From NCBI RefSeq assembly GCF_003856835.1, contig NZ_CP034145.1:1736001-1800000 (forward strand): a stretch of DNA of 64,000 nucleotides, in the 5' to 3' direction. The notes below the pieces were generated by a model, which made no database searches, had not been told where the DNA came from, and was given only the letters and a program-made list of their open reading frames with translations. Below, one piece after another: positions 50,647-59,606 of this stretch (position 1 is its first letter; the number at the start of each line of letters is the position of its first letter). The DNA is from Haloplanus aerogenes (GTDB lineage: Archaea; Halobacteriota; Halobacteria; Halobacteriales; Haloferacaceae). The translations under genes were made by a program, and so were the position numbers.

Positions 50647-51855
50647 ATGCCAGCGCGCGACCGGACTGCGTACGATGTTGTCGTCGTCGGTGGGGGGCCG
50701 GGGGGATCAACGGCGGCCTATCAGCTACAACAGTTCGGCCACGATGTCCTGTTGATCGACAGGGAGACGTTTCCACGCGACAAGCTCTGTGGCGGTCTCA
50801 TCACGTACAAGACGCTCCGACTCCTCGACCGCGTGTTCGACGAATCCGAGAGCCATCTCGTCGACGAGGGCATCCTGAATTTCGGCGCCGATGAGTACGC
50901 CGCCTACTTCAACGACGACCTCGTTCTCCGGGACAGTATCGACGTGCCGTTCTACTTCGCCAAGCGGTTCGAGTACGACGAGTTCCTCCACGACCGGGCC
51001 GTCGAGGCGGGTGTCGACACCCATCTCGGGGACGGGGTCAGCCGCATCGACATAGAGGGATCGACCGTCGAAACGACCGACGGTGAAACGTTCACTGCGG
51101 ACTACATCGTCGGTGCCGACGGCGCCTCCAGCCGTATCCGGAGCCAGTTGGCCGACGAGGGCCTCGTCGACACCAGCGGGTGGCGAAAGAATCTCGCCAT
51201 CGCCGCCGAGGCGTACGTCCCACGGGACGCTATCGACGTCGACATCGACTACCCGATGCTTCACTTCGGTGTTCTGGATTGGGGCTACGGGTGGGTGTTC
51301 CCGAACACCGACCGCCTCCTCGTCGGTGTCGGGGGACTCAACGCCAAGAACGACCGGGGGTTCCGGCGCATCCTCGACGACTACTTCGACCTGCTCGGAT
51401 TCGACTACGATCCCGACACAGTCAAGGGCCACCCGATTCCGTTCGGCAACTATCTCGACCGCCCGGCCCACGGGAACGTCCTCCTCGTCGGCGACGCCGC
51501 CGGCACCGTCGACGCCATCACGGGCGAGGGCATCTTCTACGCCCAGCGAAGCGGGGAACTGGCGGCGTGGGCTATCGACCGCGCGGAGTCGGGCACGACG
51601 GCCGCAGTCGCGGACGACTACACCGACATGCTCCACGAGTACGTTCACCCCGAACTCCACCACTCCAAGCAGGCGCGACTGTTCATCTGGGGTGGTCCAC
51701 AGTTCCCACGCCGGCTCGCGATGAAAGCCTGGTTCGCGTTGCTCAGCGATCCGTCCGTCGAACTCGTCCACGGGATCCGAATCTACGACCTGCTCCGACG
51801 CCGGGGCGACGTGATGCACGAGACGCTGCCCGGTGGAACGCCGCGCCCGACCTGA
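50647..51855 (+). CDS. Geranylgeranyl reductase family FAD oxidoreductase
   Basis: 402 residues. FAD-dependent reductase of the GGR/digeranylgeranylglycerophospholipid reductase family, which saturates isoprenoid chains of archaeal lipids or quinones. FAD motif VVVVGGGPGGSTAAY near 12-26, RETFPRDKLCGGL with the conserved cysteine motif, and VLLVGDAAGTVDAITGEGI near 286. The FAD site is complete; substrate is inferred from the family. A TATA-like GAGATAATG about 29 nt upstream sets the start at 50647. The following membrane-protein gene begins 4 nt after its stop. Confidence 0.88.
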   Translation: MPARDRTAYDVVVVGGGPGGSTAAYQLQQFGHDVLLIDRETFPRDKLCGGLITYKTLRLLDRVFDESESHLVDEGILNFGADEYAAYFNDDLVLRDSIDVPFYFAKRFEYDEFLHDRAVEAGVDTHLGDGVSRIDIEGSTVETTDGETFTADYIVGADGASSRIRSQLADEGLVDTSGWRKNLAIAAEAYVPRDAIDVDIDYPMLHFGVLDWGYGWVFPNTDRLLVGVGGLNAKNDRGFRRILDDYFDLLGFDYDPDTVKGHPIPFGNYLDRPAHGNVLLVGDAAGTVDAITGEGIFYAQRSGELAAWAIDRAESGTTAAVADDYTDMLHEYVHPELHHSKQARLFIWGGPQFPRRLAMKAWFALLSDPSVELVHGIRIYDLLRRRGDVMHETLPGGTPRPT

Positions 51856-51859
51856 ACGC

Positions 51860-52930
51860 ATGTTGAGCGACTCCCTCGACTACAACCACACGTCACACTG
51901 GGTGAGCGCCGTCATCGAGGCCGACCGTCCACTGCCCATCGACAACCCGGTCCTCGCGAGCATCGTCCGGTTCGGAACCCTTCCGAACGCCTTCTTCCTG
52001 TTCGTGGTGACGGTGGGACGGGCGCGCGTCCCCGAGGATTTCACCATCGCCATCTTCTTCGCCGTCGTCTGGCTCAACATCGGCCCCGCGCTCATCTGGT
52101 ACTACGACGAGCGCGTGATGCCGACCTTCTTCCGGGAGGTGACCGAACTCGTCGAAAACGACGAGCGCATCACCGCCCTCAGCGAGAAATACGACCACTT
52201 CTTCTCGGATCAGTACTGGATTCCGACGGGACTGTGGACGCTCCTCCTGTTGGCGCTGTTCTTCCGAAGCCAGTCGTATCTGGCTGCCGAGGGGATGTTC
52301 ACCGTGGGCGGCCCCTACTACTTCGTCTTCCTGATCTCCGTGGTGTGGCTCGGGGTGTTCACCGGCATCGGCTTCATTGGCGTCCTGACGACGATGCTGG
52401 TCATCCGGGAACTCTCGAGTGAACCGCTCAACATCAGTCCACTCCACCCCGACGGGCTCGGGGGACTCGGCTTCGTCGGCTACTACGCGATCCGAACGAC
52501 GCTCACGTTCTCCTCGGGATCGTTGCTCCTCCCGCTCGCGTTTATTTTCGTGCGCACGAGCGAGTTCACCGTGCTCATCTACCTCATCGTCGTCTCGTAC
52601 ATGGGATTCATCGCCGTCTCGTTCGCCTATCCGACCTACAAGATCAACAAACAGGCACAGCGGATGCAAGAGAAGCAACTCGACCAGTTGCGCCGCGAGT
52701 ACGAACGTGCGAAACGCCGCGTCCGGAGCGGAAGCCGCGTGGAGGGCGACGGAAACACGACCGATCTCCAAGAGGTTACGGATCAGTTACGTCTCCAGCA
52801 CATCAGAGAGGAGTATCAGAACTACCAGAACGTCCGGCTCTACCCGTTCCAAGTCGACATCATCGTCAAACTGGTCAGTTCGGTCGTCCTCCCGCTGGTT
52901 TTTCTCGCCATCGACCAGTATCTGATCTAG
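51860..52930 (+). CDS. Unknown polytopic membrane protein with coiled coil
   Basis: 356 residues. About seven transmembrane helices (near 40-60, 65-85, 122-140, 155-180, 180-200, 215-240 and 245-265), then a charged coiled-coil region (about 275-330, IKNKQAQRM-like, with QEKQLDQLRREYERAKRR), and one last helix at 335-355. I know no family for it. Its start is 4 nt after the reductase stop, so an operon is likely; a role in the membrane where the isoprenoid reductase works is the only inference. It shares a CTAG containing both stop codons with the convergent SRPBCC gene. Confidence 0.72.
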   Translation: MLSDSLDYNHTSHWVSAVIEADRPLPIDNPVLASIVRFGTLPNAFFLFVVTVGRARVPEDFTIAIFFAVVWLNIGPALIWYYDERVMPTFFREVTELVENDERITALSEKYDHFFSDQYWIPTGLWTLLLLALFFRSQSYLAAEGMFTVGGPYYFVFLISVVWLGVFTGIGFIGVLTTMLVIRELSSEPLNISPLHPDGLGGLGFVGYYAIRTTLTFSSGSLLLPLAFIFVRTSEFTVLIYLIVVSYMGFIAVSFAYPTYKINKQAQRMQEKQLDQLRREYERAKRRVRSGSRVEGDGNTTDLQEVTDQLRLQHIREEYQNYQNVRLYPFQVDIIVKLVSSVVLPLVFLAIDQYLI

Positions 52931-53346
52931 TCGCCGACGGACCGTTTGAGTGCGTCGATGAGGTTCTGGATCTCGTCGTCGATGTTCGCCTTGAAGAACC
53001 GCTCGACGCCCGGAAGCTTCTCTTGGACGCGGAACCGGATGGTTACCTTACAGCCGTCGTCGGTTTCTTGGAGTTCGTGTTCGCCGACGACGCGCATCAC
53101 CTTCGACTTCCCGACGAACCGGACGTAGTGTGGCGGATCGCGATCCACGTCGCGTGTCTCGACCGTGATCCGTCGGTTGAGGAATCGGACTGGAATCTTC
53201 ACGTACCACGTCGCTTCGTCGCCGTTGATCTGGTACTCGTCGACGAACTGTATGGACCGTGCTCTGTTCTCCGGATCGGAGATGAACGACCAGACCTCCT
53301 CGATGGGGAGCGAGAGATCGAAGACCCGCTCAACGGTGACGGTCAC
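52927..53346 (-). CDS. SRPBCC (START-like) protein
   Basis: 139 residues. Typical SRPBCC layout: VTVERVFDLSLPIEEVWSFISDPENRARSIQFVDEYQI at the start, a seven-stranded sheet, and the C-terminal helix VERFFKANIDDEIQNLIDALKRSVG. Likely a ligand-binding or lipid-transfer-like cytoplasmic protein. It stands apart from the SRPBCC protein at 17703, with no close sequence match seen. It is convergent with the membrane-protein gene and 52 nt upstream of the purE end. Confidence 0.85.
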   Translation of the reverse strand: MTVTVERVFDLSLPIEEVWSFISDPENRARSIQFVDEYQINGDEATWYVKIPVRFLNRRITVETRDVDRDPPHYVRFVGKSKVMRVVGEHELQETDDGCKVTIRFRVQEKLPGVERFFKANIDDEIQNLIDALKRSVGD

Positions 53347-53398
53347 GGACGTATCTTCCCCGTCCGGACTACAAATAGACAGCGGAAGCCCGACGGAA

Positions 53399-54013
53399 CT
53401 ACTCCTCCCGCTCCCGGAATCCGTCGATGCCGAGGTCGTGGAGCGCCCGCGAAACGTCCGCCACGCCCGCTCGCAGGTCGTCGTGTTCGACTTCCAGTCG
53501 CTCCACGAGTTCCGCGTGTTCGCGGCCGAGGATCTGCACCGCCGACAGCGCCGCGTTGTACGACTTGCCCGCGTCGACGGCGACGATGGGCGCGCCAGTC
53601 GGCATCCCGATCACCGAGTCGACCGACTTCTCCTGCACCGGCACGCCGATCACCGGGAGCGGATAGGCGATAGAGGCCGTCATGTTCGGCAGGTCCGCGG
53701 ATTTCCCGCCCGCGCCCGCGATGATCACGTCCAGTCCCCGCTCCGCCGCCGTCTCGCCGTAGGCGTACATCAGATCCGGCGTCCGGTGGGCGGAGACGAC
53801 GTAGCTCTCGAACGTGAACCGGGCTTCGGGCGGGTTCGCGTAGTCGGTCTGCTCGGCGAAGCCGAGTTCGCGCAGGGCGTCGTACGCACCCGCCATCACG
53901 TCGAGGTCGGAGTCCGACCCCATGATGATCCCCACCTCGGGGGTCGCCTCGGGCGGGTAGTCGGCGTCGGCCTGTGCGTGCAACTCGTCGATCAGGTCGT
54001 GTACGTCGGTCAT
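53399..54013 (-). CDS. purE: 5-(Carboxyamino)imidazole ribonucleotide mutase
   Basis: 204 residues. Converts N5-CAIR, made by PurK, to CAIR in purine synthesis. Substrate and catalytic motifs GIIMGSDSDLDVM near 28-40, SAHRTP at 74-79, and GAGGKSADLPNMTAS are present. It ends with about 40 extra residues beyond the bacterial class I length. The ATG at 54013 overlaps the purK stop by 4 nt. Confidence 0.95.
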   Translation of the reverse strand: MTDVHDLIDELHAQADADYPPEATPEVGIIMGSDSDLDVMAGAYDALRELGFAEQTDYANPPEARFTFESYVVSAHRTPDLMYAYGETAAERGLDVIIAGAGGKSADLPNMTASIAYPLPVIGVPVQEKSVDSVIGMPTGAPIVAVDAGKSYNAALSAVQILGREHAELVERLEVEHDDLRAGVADVSRALHDLGIDGFREREE

Positions 54014-55188
54014 TGGAAAGTGAGACTGTCGCGCAGTTCGCGGGTCGATTCGAGCAGATCGTCGAGTGCGTCGGTCGACGGCCGACGGCCCTCCTCGCCC
54101 GTCGCCGTCACGTGCCCCATCTTGCGGAGCGGGCGCACGTCGTCCTTGCCGTACCAGTGGAGGTTCGCCCCCTCGCGTTCGAGAACGCGTTCGACGCCGG
54201 CGAGGGTGGCTGGCTTGGTCTCGTCGACCGTGCCGAGGATGTTGGCGCTCACCGTCGGCGCGCGCTGGCGGGTCGAGCCGAGCGGCCACCCGAGGACGGC
54301 GCGGGCGTGCTGTTCGAACTGCGAGGTGATCGCCCCTTCGATGCTCCAGTGTCCGGAGTTGTGGGGGCGCGGTGCGATCTCGTTCACCAGAATCTCGCCC
54401 TCGCGCGTCTCGAACAGTTCGATGCCGAAGACGCCGCGGCCGTCGAGGGCGTCGAGTACGTCGCGGGCGACGGCTTGGGCGCGCTCTTTGACCGCCTCCG
54501 TGGTCCGCGCGGGAACGACCGTCTCCCGGAGGATCTCCTCCTCGTGGACGTTCTCACCGACGGGGAACGTCCGGACCTCGCCGTCGCCCTGCACGCCGAT
54601 GACGGAGACTTCGCGCTCGAAGTCGACGAACGTCTCCGCGACGGCGTCGGGGTCGTCGACGGACCCGACCTCGCGGATCGCGTCCTCGGCCTCGCCGACC
54701 GATCGAACCGGAACGTTCCCCCGGCCGTCGTAGCCACCGTGACGCGCCTTCAGCATGACGGCACCGAACTCCTCGACGGCGGCTTCGAGGTCGGCCACCG
54801 AGTCGACGCGGCGGTATTCGGGGACCGGAATCCCCGCCTCGGAGAGCATCTCCTTCTCCGCGAACTTGTCCTGAATCGTCCGCAGCGTCTCCGGCGTCGG
54901 GTGGACCGGCACGTCGGCCGCGGCGCCCGCGTCCGCGAGGTAGTCCGGGTCCGCGAGTTCGATCTCGTAGGTCAGGGCGTCGGTGCGCTCGGCCAGTCGA
55001 CTGATGGCGTCCGGATCGTCGAAGTCGCCGACGATCTGGTCGCGAGCGACGGGCGCGGCTGGACAGTCCGGCGTCGGATCGAGGACGATCACCTCGACGC
55101 CGAGGGGCGCGGCCGCCTCGGCGAGCATCCGGCCGAGCTGACCGCCGCCGACGACGCCGAGCGTCGGTCCGGGGACGGTTATCGTCAT
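54010..55188 (-). CDS. purK: 5-(Carboxyamino)imidazole ribonucleotide synthase
   Basis: 392 residues. ATP-grasp enzyme that carboxylates AIR to N5-CAIR. GVVGGGQLGRMLAEAAAPLGV near 10-30, KARHGGYDGRGN near 157-168, and FGIELFETREGEILVNEIAPRPHNSGHW are the defining segments. It is upstream of and coupled to purE by a 4-nt overlap, a common pairing. Together with purB and the PurN-AICAR transformylase fusion it makes a loose purine cluster. Confidence 0.96.
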   Translation of the reverse strand: MTITVPGPTLGVVGGGQLGRMLAEAAAPLGVEVIVLDPTPDCPAAPVARDQIVGDFDDPDAISRLAERTDALTYEIELADPDYLADAGAAADVPVHPTPETLRTIQDKFAEKEMLSEAGIPVPEYRRVDSVADLEAAVEEFGAVMLKARHGGYDGRGNVPVRSVGEAEDAIREVGSVDDPDAVAETFVDFEREVSVIGVQGDGEVRTFPVGENVHEEEILRETVVPARTTEAVKERAQAVARDVLDALDGRGVFGIELFETREGEILVNEIAPRPHNSGHWSIEGAITSQFEQHARAVLGWPLGSTRQRAPTVSANILGTVDETKPATLAGVERVLEREGANLHWYGKDDVRPLRKMGHVTATGEEGRRPSTDALDDLLESTRELRDSLTFQ

Positions 55189-55288
55189 GGGTGGTCGTGG
55201 TGGCGAGCCGCGCTTAAACGTTGTTACACCGGACGAGCGGGGCGGTGACCTGCCTGCACATCACGACGACGCGACGGTAGGATCCAGA

Positions 55289-56713
55289 TCAGTCCACGAA
55301 CTCCATCCCGGTGATCTCGAACCGAGCGCCGCCGGACTCGGCCGTACGAACGTCGATGCGCCAGCCGTGTGCCTCGACGACCTGTTCGACGATGGAGAGC
55401 CCGAACCCGGTGCCTTGCTTGAGCGTCGTGTGGCCGCTCTCGAACACCTGCTCCCGTCGCGACTCGGGAATCCCGTCCCCGTCGTCTTCGATATAGACGC
55501 CGCTCCGATCGGGGAGGACCCCAGCAGTGACCGTCACCGGCTGTGTGTTGTGTTCGCTCGCGTTCCGGAGCAGGTTCTCGAACGCCTCTTTCAGCCGGTT
55601 CGGATCACACCGAATCCGCGCCGAGTCCACGATGTCGAGCGTCCGTCGGGCCATCGCGGTGTTGGTGCCGCTCGCTCGCACGAGGTCGGCGAAGTCGACG
55701 GTGGTCAGTTCGCCGATGGTCTGTCCCGTCCGTGCGAGCGACAGGAGGTCTTTCAGCATGTCGCTCATCTGCTCTATCGCCCGCGAACACGTCGCCAGGT
55801 GGTCGCTGTCACACTCCCGCCGGGCGATATCGAGATGACCGTTGACGACGTTCAGCGGGTTTCGCAGGTCGTGTGCGACGGTCGACGTGAACTGATTCAG
55901 TTTTTCGTTCCGGTTCGCTAGATCGCGCTCGTGGGTCTTGCGCTCGGTGATATCGCGTGTGAAGCCGGTCACCCGTTCGACCGTGCCGTCCTCGGCCACG
56001 ATCGGTTTACAGTGTGATTCTACCCATCGTTGTATCGACGACGGGTGTTCGACGCGGAATTCGATCTGCTGGGCTTGGCCCTCCGAGACGCGTTGCATCG
56101 CCAGTTTCACCCGGTCGAGATCGTCGGGGTGAACCCCTTCGAGAAACGATTCCGGCGCGGCGCGAAGCGTCTCGGCGGGCTGACCGAAGACGGGTTCGTA
56201 CGCCGCGTTGACGAACAGGAGTTCGTCCCAGTCCGCGGAGAACGTCCAGAGCACGTCGTTGGACATGTCGGCGAGTTCGTGCAACCGTTCGTCCGCCTCC
56301 GCTGCCCGTTCTTCCATCCGATGCCGTTCGACGTACGTGATGATCCGTTGGGCGACGAGCGGATGCTGGTTCTCGAGCGTTTCCCGGACGATATAATCGG
56401 TCACGTTCGCCGAAATTGCCGCACTGGCGACCGACTCGCTGCCCGTTTCGGTGAACATGACGAACGGAATCTCTTCGTCCTGGGCTCGGACGGTTCGGAG
56501 GAACTCCACGCCCGTCCGTTCGGGCATATGATAATCGCTCAGGATGCAGTCGATGGGTTCGTCGTCGAGAATCTCGAGGCCCTTCTGTGCCGATGTCGCC
56601 GTTCGGACGGTCAGCTGCTCCACTTCGCGCTCCAGTCCCGTGACCAGGAGTTCGAGGAGGTCGGGATCGTCGTTCACGTAAAGAACGGTTATCGGCTCGT
56701 TCTCTACTCGCAT
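55289..56713 (-). CDS. Response regulator-PAS-histidine kinase
   Basis: 474 residues, cytoplasmic. A receiver domain (about 8-125) with the phospho-accepting D60 in LSDYHMPERTG and a PAS domain (about 140-260), then HisKA with H281 in VAHDLRNPLN, and an HATPase domain with N384, the DDGDGIP box at 410-416 and GTGFGL at 434-439. The receiver's usual conserved lysine before the last helix is arginine (R110), which may weaken or alter the response. It lies between purK and the purN-purH fusion on the same strand but with 100 and 258 nt gaps, so no operon is implied. Signal unknown. Confidence 0.93.
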   Translation of the reverse strand: MRVENEPITVLYVNDDPDLLELLVTGLEREVEQLTVRTATSAQKGLEILDDEPIDCILSDYHMPERTGVEFLRTVRAQDEEIPFVMFTETGSESVASAAISANVTDYIVRETLENQHPLVAQRIITYVERHRMEERAAEADERLHELADMSNDVLWTFSADWDELLFVNAAYEPVFGQPAETLRAAPESFLEGVHPDDLDRVKLAMQRVSEGQAQQIEFRVEHPSSIQRWVESHCKPIVAEDGTVERVTGFTRDITERKTHERDLANRNEKLNQFTSTVAHDLRNPLNVVNGHLDIARRECDSDHLATCSRAIEQMSDMLKDLLSLARTGQTIGELTTVDFADLVRASGTNTAMARRTLDIVDSARIRCDPNRLKEAFENLLRNASEHNTQPVTVTAGVLPDRSGVYIEDDGDGIPESRREQVFESGHTTLKQGTGFGLSIVEQVVEAHGWRIDVRTAESGGARFEITGMEFVD

Positions 56714-56971
56714 TTGTCCTATTTCCCACCCGCGACAGATGTATTTTGACCCCCAGCTATCACCTCGGATAATCAGTAGTCACGCTTCTAGTGACCGCTC
56801 CGAGCAGTCGAACGGACGGGGAGTTCGCGGAGCGGCCGTGCAACCATCGTCGGTAACTCGCTTCTGGCGGTCGAAATCGTGCAGCACCCGCGTCGTTCGG
56901 TCGACTGTGGTGCGGTGTCCCTTCGTCGTGTCCGGCGGGTGTCACCGCGTTCGTGTCACTGGCTTCCGGTA

Positions 56972-58549
56972 CTAATCGTGCCGGAAGGACCTGTGACCGG
57001 TGAACGCCATCGCCATATCGTGTTCGTCGGCGGCGGCGATCACGTCCTCGTCGTTCACCGACCCGCCGGGCTGGATCACGGCCGAGATACCGGATTTGGC
57101 GGCTTCTTCCACGCCGTCCGGGAACGGGAAGAAGGCGTCCGAGGCCATCACCGCCCCCTCCGCCGACTTGCCCTCCGCGTGTTCCTCGGCTTTCATCGAC
57201 GCCAGTCGGACGGCGTCGACGCGGCTGACCTGTCCCATGCCGATGCCGACCGTTTCGGTCCCCGACGCGAACAGGATGGCGTTGGATTTGACGTGTTTCA
57301 GCGTCCGCCACGCGAACAGCATCGTCTCGATTTCCTCTGCCGTGGGTTCGCGCTCGGTGACGATTTCGAGGTCGTCGCGGGTCGGCACCCAGTCGTCGCG
57401 CTCCTGTACGAGGCGACCGCCGGTCAGCGGCTTCTCGGTCAGTGTGTCGCCCCGGTCGCCCAGTTCGCCAACGTCGAGAATTCGGAGGTCCTCCTTCTCG
57501 GTCAGCACGTCGAGGGCGCCGTCGGTGTAGCCCGGCGCGACGACGACTTCCTTGAACGACTCGACGATGGACTCGGCCGTCGCGGCGTCGCAGGTGCGGT
57601 TGAGAGCGACGATGCCGCCGAAGGCGCTCATGGCGTCGGTCGCGAGGGCGTCGTCGTAGGCCTGCGCGAGGGTGTCGGCCGTCGCACACCCTGCAGGGTT
57701 GGTGTGTTTGATCACCGCCGCGGCCGGTTCGTCGAACTCCCGGATCAGGTCGAGAGCGGCGTCGGCGTCGTTGTAGTTGTTGTACGAGAGCGCCTTCGCC
57801 CCCTCGTTCAACTGGTCGGCGTGGACGACGCTCGCGCCGTCGTCGCCGGCGTCGGCGTAGAGTGCGGCGTCCTGATGGGGGTTCTCTCCGTAGCGCAGCG
57901 TCCGGCTCCGGTCGTCAGAGACGACGCGGCGGGCGGGGAACTGCCCCGATTCGTCGCCGTCGACGACGACGCCGTCGTCGGTGACCGTCACGCGGTCCTC
58001 GGCGAACCACTTCACCGCGCGTGGATACGCCTTGAACTCGGCCTCGTGCAGGACGCGCCGCTTCAGGTCAGCAGCGTCGTCGTCTTCGTAGACGGGCACG
58101 GCCTCCTGCGTGACGATGGGGCCGGCGTCTAGCTCTTCGGTGGCGACGTGGACGGTACAGCCGGTGGTCCGGACGCCCGCCGCCAGTGCCTGTTCGTGGG
58201 CGTCGTCGCCGCGGAACGACGGGAGCAGGGAGGGGTGGACGTTGAGGACGGTCGGCAAGGCGCCGAGCATCTCGCCCGAGAGGACGCGCATGTAGCCGTC
58301 CATGCAGACGAGGTCGAACTCGTAGTCGTCGAGGTGGTCGCGCATCCGCGCCTCGTGGTCGGCGCGGGACTCGTCGTCGCCGCGTTCGACGACTTCGGTC
58401 GGGATGCCGCGGTCGGCGGCCGCCGAGAGCACCGGTGCCGATTCGTGGTCGGTGAGGACCACCGCTACCTCGGCGCCCCCGGGCGCCAGATCCGCGATGT
58501 GCATCAGGTTCCGTCCGCGATTGCCGGCGAGACCTGCGATTCTGAGCAT
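56972..58549 (-). CDS. Fused GAR transformylase (PurN)-AICAR transformylase
   Basis: 525 residues. The N-terminal domain (about 1-190) is PurN-like: LNVHPSLLPSF with N103 and H105, plus D141 in EELDAGPIV, transfers formyl from 10-formyl-THF to GAR. The C-terminal domain (about 215-525) is the AICAR transformylase of PurH: RYGENPHQ at 219-226, KHTNPAG with H282, and VIQPGGSVNDEDVI. The MGS-like IMP cyclohydrolase domain of bacterial PurH is missing, so another cyclohydrolase (archaeal PurO) must close the ring. This fusion is known in haloarchaea. Confidence 0.93.
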   Translation of the reverse strand: MLRIAGLAGNRGRNLMHIADLAPGGAEVAVVLTDHESAPVLSAAADRGIPTEVVERGDDESRADHEARMRDHLDDYEFDLVCMDGYMRVLSGEMLGALPTVLNVHPSLLPSFRGDDAHEQALAAGVRTTGCTVHVATEELDAGPIVTQEAVPVYEDDDAADLKRRVLHEAEFKAYPRAVKWFAEDRVTVTDDGVVVDGDESGQFPARRVVSDDRSRTLRYGENPHQDAALYADAGDDGASVVHADQLNEGAKALSYNNYNDADAALDLIREFDEPAAAVIKHTNPAGCATADTLAQAYDDALATDAMSAFGGIVALNRTCDAATAESIVESFKEVVVAPGYTDGALDVLTEKEDLRILDVGELGDRGDTLTEKPLTGGRLVQERDDWVPTRDDLEIVTEREPTAEEIETMLFAWRTLKHVKSNAILFASGTETVGIGMGQVSRVDAVRLASMKAEEHAEGKSAEGAVMASDAFFPFPDGVEEAAKSGISAVIQPGGSVNDEDVIAAADEHDMAMAFTGHRSFRHD

Positions 58550-58626
58550 GGTCGTGGGAGGCGTGCGCGAGGGAAAAACAGTTCCGACTGGCTCCGACCG
58601 TCCGGCGACACGATTCCCCGCGAGAC

Positions 58627-58636
58627 AAATTATTAC
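58627..58636 (+). promoter_or_regulatory. TATA box of the MscS gene
   Basis: AAATTATTAC is centred about 35 nt before the ATG at 58667, between the divergent purN-H gene and the channel gene. Confidence 0.5.
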
Positions 58637-58666
58637 TGTTCTGCCATCCTTGGTCGATGCGGATTA

Positions 58667-59545
58667 ATGTTATTGCTCCAACAAGAATTCGGGCTCGATC
58701 CACAGCAGTACATCCCGCCGCTGATCAGCGCCGTCACGACAGTCGTGTTGTTCGTCGTCGTGTTCGTCGTCCTCTACCTGCTCGGAAAGTACTTCGTGAC
58801 CCGAGCGGTGGGGGGCGGACTCAGGCACCGCGACTTCGACGAGACGCTCGTCGGGCTCGCCGTGAGTACGACGGTTGGAGTCGTCGCCGTCGTGGCGGTC
58901 GCACTGGCCGCGACGGTCGCCGGCTTCGGCGTCGTCCTAGCCGCCTTCGCCACCCTCGCCGGTGCGCTCGCCCTCGCTGTCGGCTTCGCCGCGCAGGACC
59001 TCATCGCCAACTTCGTCGCGGGCGTGTTCATCATTCAAGACGAACCGTTCACGGTCGGAGACTGGATCGAGTGGAGCGGGAACAGTGGCGTGGTTCGAGA
59101 GATCCAACTGCGGGTGACGAAACTGGACACGTTCGACAACCAGTTGGTCACCGTCCCGAACAGCGACCTCGCTAGCGCGGCAGTCGTCAACAACGTCGCG
59201 AACGACCGACGCCGGGTGTCCGTCGGCTTCGGTATCGGATACGAGGACGACGTCGAACGGGCGCGGGAGGCCATCGTCGACGAGGCGTCGCGTATCGACG
59301 GGGTCCTCGACGAGCCTGCACCGACCGCCCCCGTCACGGAACTGGGCGACTCGGCCGTCGTCCTCTCCGGTCGGGTCTGGATCGATCCGACCGAGAGCGG
59401 CTACGGGGGCGTGCGCGCTCAGTTCCTGGAGGCTGTCAAGGCACGCTTCGATGCCGAAGGGATCGACATGCCGTACCCCAACACCGAACTGTCCGGCGGT
59501 ATCGAGGTCACGAACGTCGGCGGAGAGGAGGAAACGGCGATGTGA
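58667..59545 (+). CDS. MscS-type mechanosensitive channel
   Basis: 292 residues. Three helices (about 17-42, 60-83 and 84-115), the last with the MscS pore pattern ALAVGFAAQDLIANFVAG. The cytoplasmic vestibule starts with EPFTVGDWIEW and has VTVPNSDLASA, and the alpha-beta domain continues to about 280. Opens under membrane tension to release solutes in hypo-osmotic shock, which matters for a salt-in halophile. The ATG at 58667 has a suitable TATA box; longer frames run through the upstream gene. Confidence 0.93.
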   Translation: MLLLQQEFGLDPQQYIPPLISAVTTVVLFVVVFVVLYLLGKYFVTRAVGGGLRHRDFDETLVGLAVSTTVGVVAVVAVALAATVAGFGVVLAAFATLAGALALAVGFAAQDLIANFVAGVFIIQDEPFTVGDWIEWSGNSGVVREIQLRVTKLDTFDNQLVTVPNSDLASAAVVNNVANDRRRVSVGFGIGYEDDVERAREAIVDEASRIDGVLDEPAPTAPVTELGDSAVVLSGRVWIDPTESGYGGVRAQFLEAVKARFDAEGIDMPYPNTELSGGIEVTNVGGEEETAM

Positions 59546-59606
59546 TCTTTCGACGGACATCCAACGGATCGGTACGCTTTTGCGTCGTCCCCGGACACTG
59601 CCGCCC

